In this document: piece by piece, positions 60,129 through 64,000 of the stretch
How positions within the stretch are numbered: position 1 is the stretch's first letter
Layout of the letters: each line of letters starts with the position of its first letter
Assembly (NCBI GenBank): GCA_950295325.1
Contig: OX485803.1
Coordinates: 38,641,554 to 38,705,553, forward strand
DNA from: Polytrichum commune
Lineage: Eukaryota > Streptophyta > Polytrichopsida > Polytrichales > Polytrichaceae
Direction: 5' to 3'
Length of the DNA stretch: 64,000 bases
The notes under the pieces: model-generated
The model's database searches: none
The model's input: the letters and a program-made list of their open reading frames with translations, nothing else
What the model was told of the DNA's origin: nothing
Position numbers and translations under genes: made by a program

Positions 60129-62538
60129 AGTATTTCTTGAGGACCCATACATGCATTTTCAATCTAAAATATGCCCAGTTGTTAGTCAACCACAGTGGGG
60201 GATGCTTCCCCATCACTACCCCATCTCAGCCATACCTGGAGTTTTGGGAGCTGCTGAGTGCTCCGCATGTGATTTATGAAGGTACCACCTAGGTGGTCAG
60301 AACTGACCAATTCTATAGCAATAGGCTTAAGGGAAGGGGTTCTTTAGATTTTATGATTACGCCTAGTCGTCCAGAATGTACTCGTCTCCAGATTCCTTGT
60401 ACACAAATCACATTTCTGTTCTCTCTCAAGTTGGTATGCTGTAGGTGAGATAAAGAGACGATTTTGGAACGAGTATGCAGGGTGTTCTACAGTTATTTTT
60501 TCTACCTCTAATTTTATTGAGCAAACATTTTCATTTGCCTGTATGGCCACCACTAGGCCTTAGGTCCTGCACTTCCTCAGGCAATCGGAATTGGTCAGTA
60601 TCTGCATCATGAAAATCCTGGTCATCAGCTTCTGGTGATCTCATCAAGAAGTTGATGCATGCCAGTCTGAGCTTGGGGGCTTTATCAGGCTTAGGTCTTT
60701 GATTGACCATTTTTTTTTGCTGAGAGGGTGTACCTCTTCCAGTGTGAGCAATGTGGGATGTGGCCTAGTTTTTTTGGCACTTCCAGAGTGGTCCTTTAGG
60801 GCCTGTGCAAACATACATCTTGTCCATGCCTTGGATGGTGGAGGGCTTTTTGAGTTGTCTTGATTGGCAACCGAAGGTAGGGACAGGAATATCTTGTCAT
60901 CAAGTAGGCAACCCTTCCGAAATCATATATCAGTGGCTCCTGTTACGGCTGGAAAGGCTCCTTGTCCGTGAATATAACAATTAGGTCATGGGCCCATCCA
61001 ATCTTGACATATGTGTGTCCTATTGTTTTCCAAAAGGTCTGTACAACTTGCAGTTCTAAAATTGATGAATATTAGGAAATCTAGGATATTCTGACATAAC
61101 TTGATAGTGTACTGTCCACTGATGGCCTTGCTTCATGACTATCTCTTGAGATGAATGGAGATTGAACACTCCTTCAAATAGAGTCCAGAAACATGTAGCT
61201 GATGTGTTGCTGAAATACTTTGCGCTTTAGAATGTGTAGAGTCATCATGTATGCACACAAAGATCTCATCATTCTAGAGTTTATATAATTTTGTAGAGCG
61301 GGGGCCTTGCTTACGTGCTGCCCTAAGTGCCGTTTCACATGTCCTGCCCGTGGAGGTTCTTATGGAATGGCATGAGGGGAAAGTAATCAATAATTTGTAA
61401 GCTCTGACCTAAGCCAGCGATAAAAGGTTCATGGTTTTCCAACATGGTGGCTTCCACATTGCTTAAAGAAATTTAAATATTTCCTTCTAGGCGGTCATAT
61501 TTGATGTTCGATACATGCCGTAAACCCTAAACACACCTCATTGGAAACCTGAGTGAGATTGAGCCTAATTTAATTTCTGCTTAGAACTGTTCTGAATTGG
61601 AGTCCTCTGCCTAAGTCAACATCTCTTAGACGTAAACGCCTTTCATCTGATCTAATAGTCGGAGTATATGAGTCGTGGCAACAACATTAGGTGCCGAATA
61701 GCAGAGGAAGCATAAAAGCTTGTGAAAGGAATTGCTGAAGATACAAATATGCTAGGTGAGGTTCTTTCACAGGCTTTTAGTAGAGCTCCTATAGAGAAGA
61801 TTAACCACATAGCTGCAGACAAAATTCTACTTTGGGGTAACTTCAAAATAACGCAGTTTGCCTTCCACCGTGTGAACTGAGGAAATTAGACAAGGTTACA
61901 GATGTTGCTTAAAATGATACGTTTACATGACAACAAAGGGCCAAACTTTGATATGGGACTTGAAAGCAAGAAGGGCATCCCCATCACTTTAGAGCCATGA
62001 AACTAAAGGCACAAAAAGACTAACTACCACCAAAAAAATTCTAATTACGTCCACAAGAGCTGAGATGCAAGTGCAGCTCACGCAAGATTGCAAACATTGT
62101 CCTCAAAATGAGTTGGAGCTCCCTATGCTTATTAAGAGCCACGTGCCATAAGCAAGGCCCAGGAGCCATGATGGATGTCCTTTGAATGAGGATCCATGGC
62201 ATCATCATGTGTATGAAGGTAAGGCTCATCAATGGCTTCCATATAACCTGTGAATTCATGTGATATATTCGATAATAAGTTGACAAATACGAAATGATAG
62301 CTGGGTTGGAGGAGGTCCCAAAAGCACCAGGTGTTTCATTGGTCATTTAACCTTCAAGAAGGGAGCGAGGTGTAGGATAACACTAGCAAATCATGCTTGC
62401 TCGCTTATTGACCATGAATGAACCACTTTAGATGAGATGGACTAATGAGAGGCTAAGTAAAATTTGTCTGAGGCTCAAATGTCTTCAAGAGGCGAGTGTG
62501 ACAACTAGATATCACCAAAGTGTGGCGAGATGAGCACA
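60129..62538. other. COV 3' UTR and intergenic DNA
   Basis: The first several hundred bases are probably 3' UTR. No further gene recognised on either strand. Confidence 0.5.
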
Positions 62539-62928
62539 TAAGGTAGGGGTGGCAATTTCCGTGCGGGTCCTAAAGTCGACCCCTAGGGTCCGAAGCACCT
62601 ATCTAGGTGCTTTTACCTGGGTTTACAAAAGCACCTATCAAGGTGCTTTTACCGTTCACAGCGCTGCCAACATTTCATTGGCTGCCAGCGGTCGGTTTTA
62701 GAAATCCACCCTATGGATATACCACGTACCCTATGTGCGAGTGTTGGTCACTCTACAAGGTTTCTTTTAAAAATTTGTAGGAAATCATAGACATGCTGAA
62801 TTTTTTTGATTTTTTCATAGTTGCTCTTGCACCAACTTTGCGGAGTGCTCAAAATTTATAAAAAAAAAGTTTCAGCATCCCAACTAGGCACATCTGAAAT
62901 TTGGACGGAAATTGCCACCCTTACCTTA
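62539..62928. mobile_element. MITE with ~24-bp TIRs and internal hairpin
   Basis: The left end TAAGGTAGGGGTGGCAATTT and the complement of the right end TAAGGTAAGGGTGGCAATTT differ by one base, and both continue CCGT. Inside, AGCACCTATCTAGGTGCTTTT and AGCACCTATCAAGGTGCTTTT form two small hairpins. 390 bp, non-coding; the target duplication is not clear. Confidence 0.8.
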
Positions 62929-64000
62929 ATGCATGGAGGGAGGCCTGGATAACAGTGTTAAGGGCTTGACGAAGTTTGGACGAAATGACTCCTCAACCGC
63001 TTGATTAATTCTAGCAGTCTTGGTGATGTGCAACCGAGCTTAGTGAACCGCAAGGGGCTGGCATTGAGGCGGAGCTGCCAAAATCAATGTCAATAAAAGT
63101 GTTGGCAAGGAAGTTGTTGCGATCGAATCATGGCGGAGTTTTTGGGATCAAAGATTGTCGCCGAGAATGGAAGTTGTCATTATTGGGCATGGAGCGCCCA
63201 CAAAACTTCTTGTTCATGAAGTAGGTCCGTCACGCCAACATAGACAAATGTTAGGAGGCAATTGTCTCAATGGATCATGCATTCTGATGTAAGCATGTTC
63301 ATGATGAACTAGCAAGGGGATGCATTCACGTAATTGTTGAAGGAAATAGGAACGTTGAACTCCGGGGGGAGGGCGAGTTGGTAGGGAAGCCTTCTTGCCT
63401 GTTCATGTCTTGCATGATATTGCCCAAGAAGTTGTTGGTAATGTATTCAAGTTGGTCCTAGTGGTTAGCTTCGGCCTCGGCACTTGGGTTTAGGGTGAGT
63501 GTGACATCTATCAAACTTGGATCAATCTTCATTTAAGGTTGTTAGCATGTCAAATCTTCACAAGAGGGACCAAGATCCATTAGAGTCTAGTAGTGTAGTG
63601 GGCAAAGATATGCCAGAGGCCAGTCAAATTTTGATGAAGGTTTGCATCATTTAGACCTTCTTATCATCTTTGTGCTATACTATTTGAAGTTCCTTTTTAG
63701 GCCATGATGTTTGGCCATGATGATGATTATTTTCCATGCATTATACAAAGCCATACGAAAGTTAAAGGCTCTTTTGTAGAGGTCGTGTTCTATGCATTGA
63801 CACCATAGGTTCCACAAGTAGCATGCCCTAAGGATCTTCCGAGGAATTTCTTTGGTAACAACAAGTTTAGAGGCATTGGCCCATTTCAAATCCTCCTCAT
63901 TCTAGGATCTTGTCGGTCTGCAAATACGATCTTGACTAATATCGTTCCAACTTTCATAGACGTAGAGTGGTGTTGTTGTCTAAAGGGCATGCAATATGGT
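62929..64000. other. Gene-free intergenic DNA at window end
   Basis: No coding sequence or repeat recognised to the end of the window. Confidence 0.45.

Overview
The window is nuclear DNA of a plant-type (streptophyte) eukaryote. Its genes are split by many GT-AG introns, intergenic DNA is AT-rich and full of inverted-repeat transposons, and two of the proteins are plant-type: a mitochondrial porin with plant-like N and C termini, and a COV membrane protein. A third gene encodes a flagellar dynein-regulatory-complex subunit, so the organism most likely makes swimming sperm, as charophytes, bryophytes, lycophytes and ferns do. I cannot name the species.

Five host genes can be reconstructed exon by exon. 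(1) VDAC porin, minus strand, 4715-6583, with a probable 5' UTR exon near 7600-7670. (2) MCM10 replication factor, plus strand, 26033-30594, 14 exons. (3) A zinc-independent quinone oxidoreductase of the MDR family, plus strand, 34136-37487, with a minisatellite in intron 1 that copies its splice donor. (4) DRC10/IQCD-like axonemal protein, minus strand, 39419-46057, nine exons. (5) COV-family membrane protein, plus strand, 55047-60128, seven exons. They are independent single genes with no operon-like relation.

The most striking object is a full-length but decayed LINE retrotransposon at 16501-24584, bounded by a 12-bp target-site duplication. In order it shows a perfect 2A-type ribosome-skipping motif near its N terminus, an APE endonuclease (split by a 533-bp MITE), a reverse transcriptase, a possible chromodomain-like segment, RNase H, a CCHC zinc knuckle, and a C-terminal segment that looks like a PD-(D/E)XK restriction-like endonuclease. 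Two endonucleases plus a 2A motif in one plant-lineage LINE is unusual. Its 3' tail is shared with a complete tRNA-derived SINE (41218-41588, inside a DRC10 intron, 11-bp TSD) and with three further insertions, which points to a LINE/SINE partnership.

The remaining space is dominated by small DNA transposons: a pogo-like element with part of a transposase (50954-51923) and its internally deleted relative (1657-2250); four members of a GGGCC-TIR, TTA-target family (9400-11335, 14855-15356, 17783-18315, 47486-47960); three members of a family with palindromic TIRs (29-424, 14206-14413, 52069-52433); several foldback or hairpin elements; and a 317-bp tandem repeat at about 53330-54180. No tRNA, rRNA, CRISPR or organellar gene was found.
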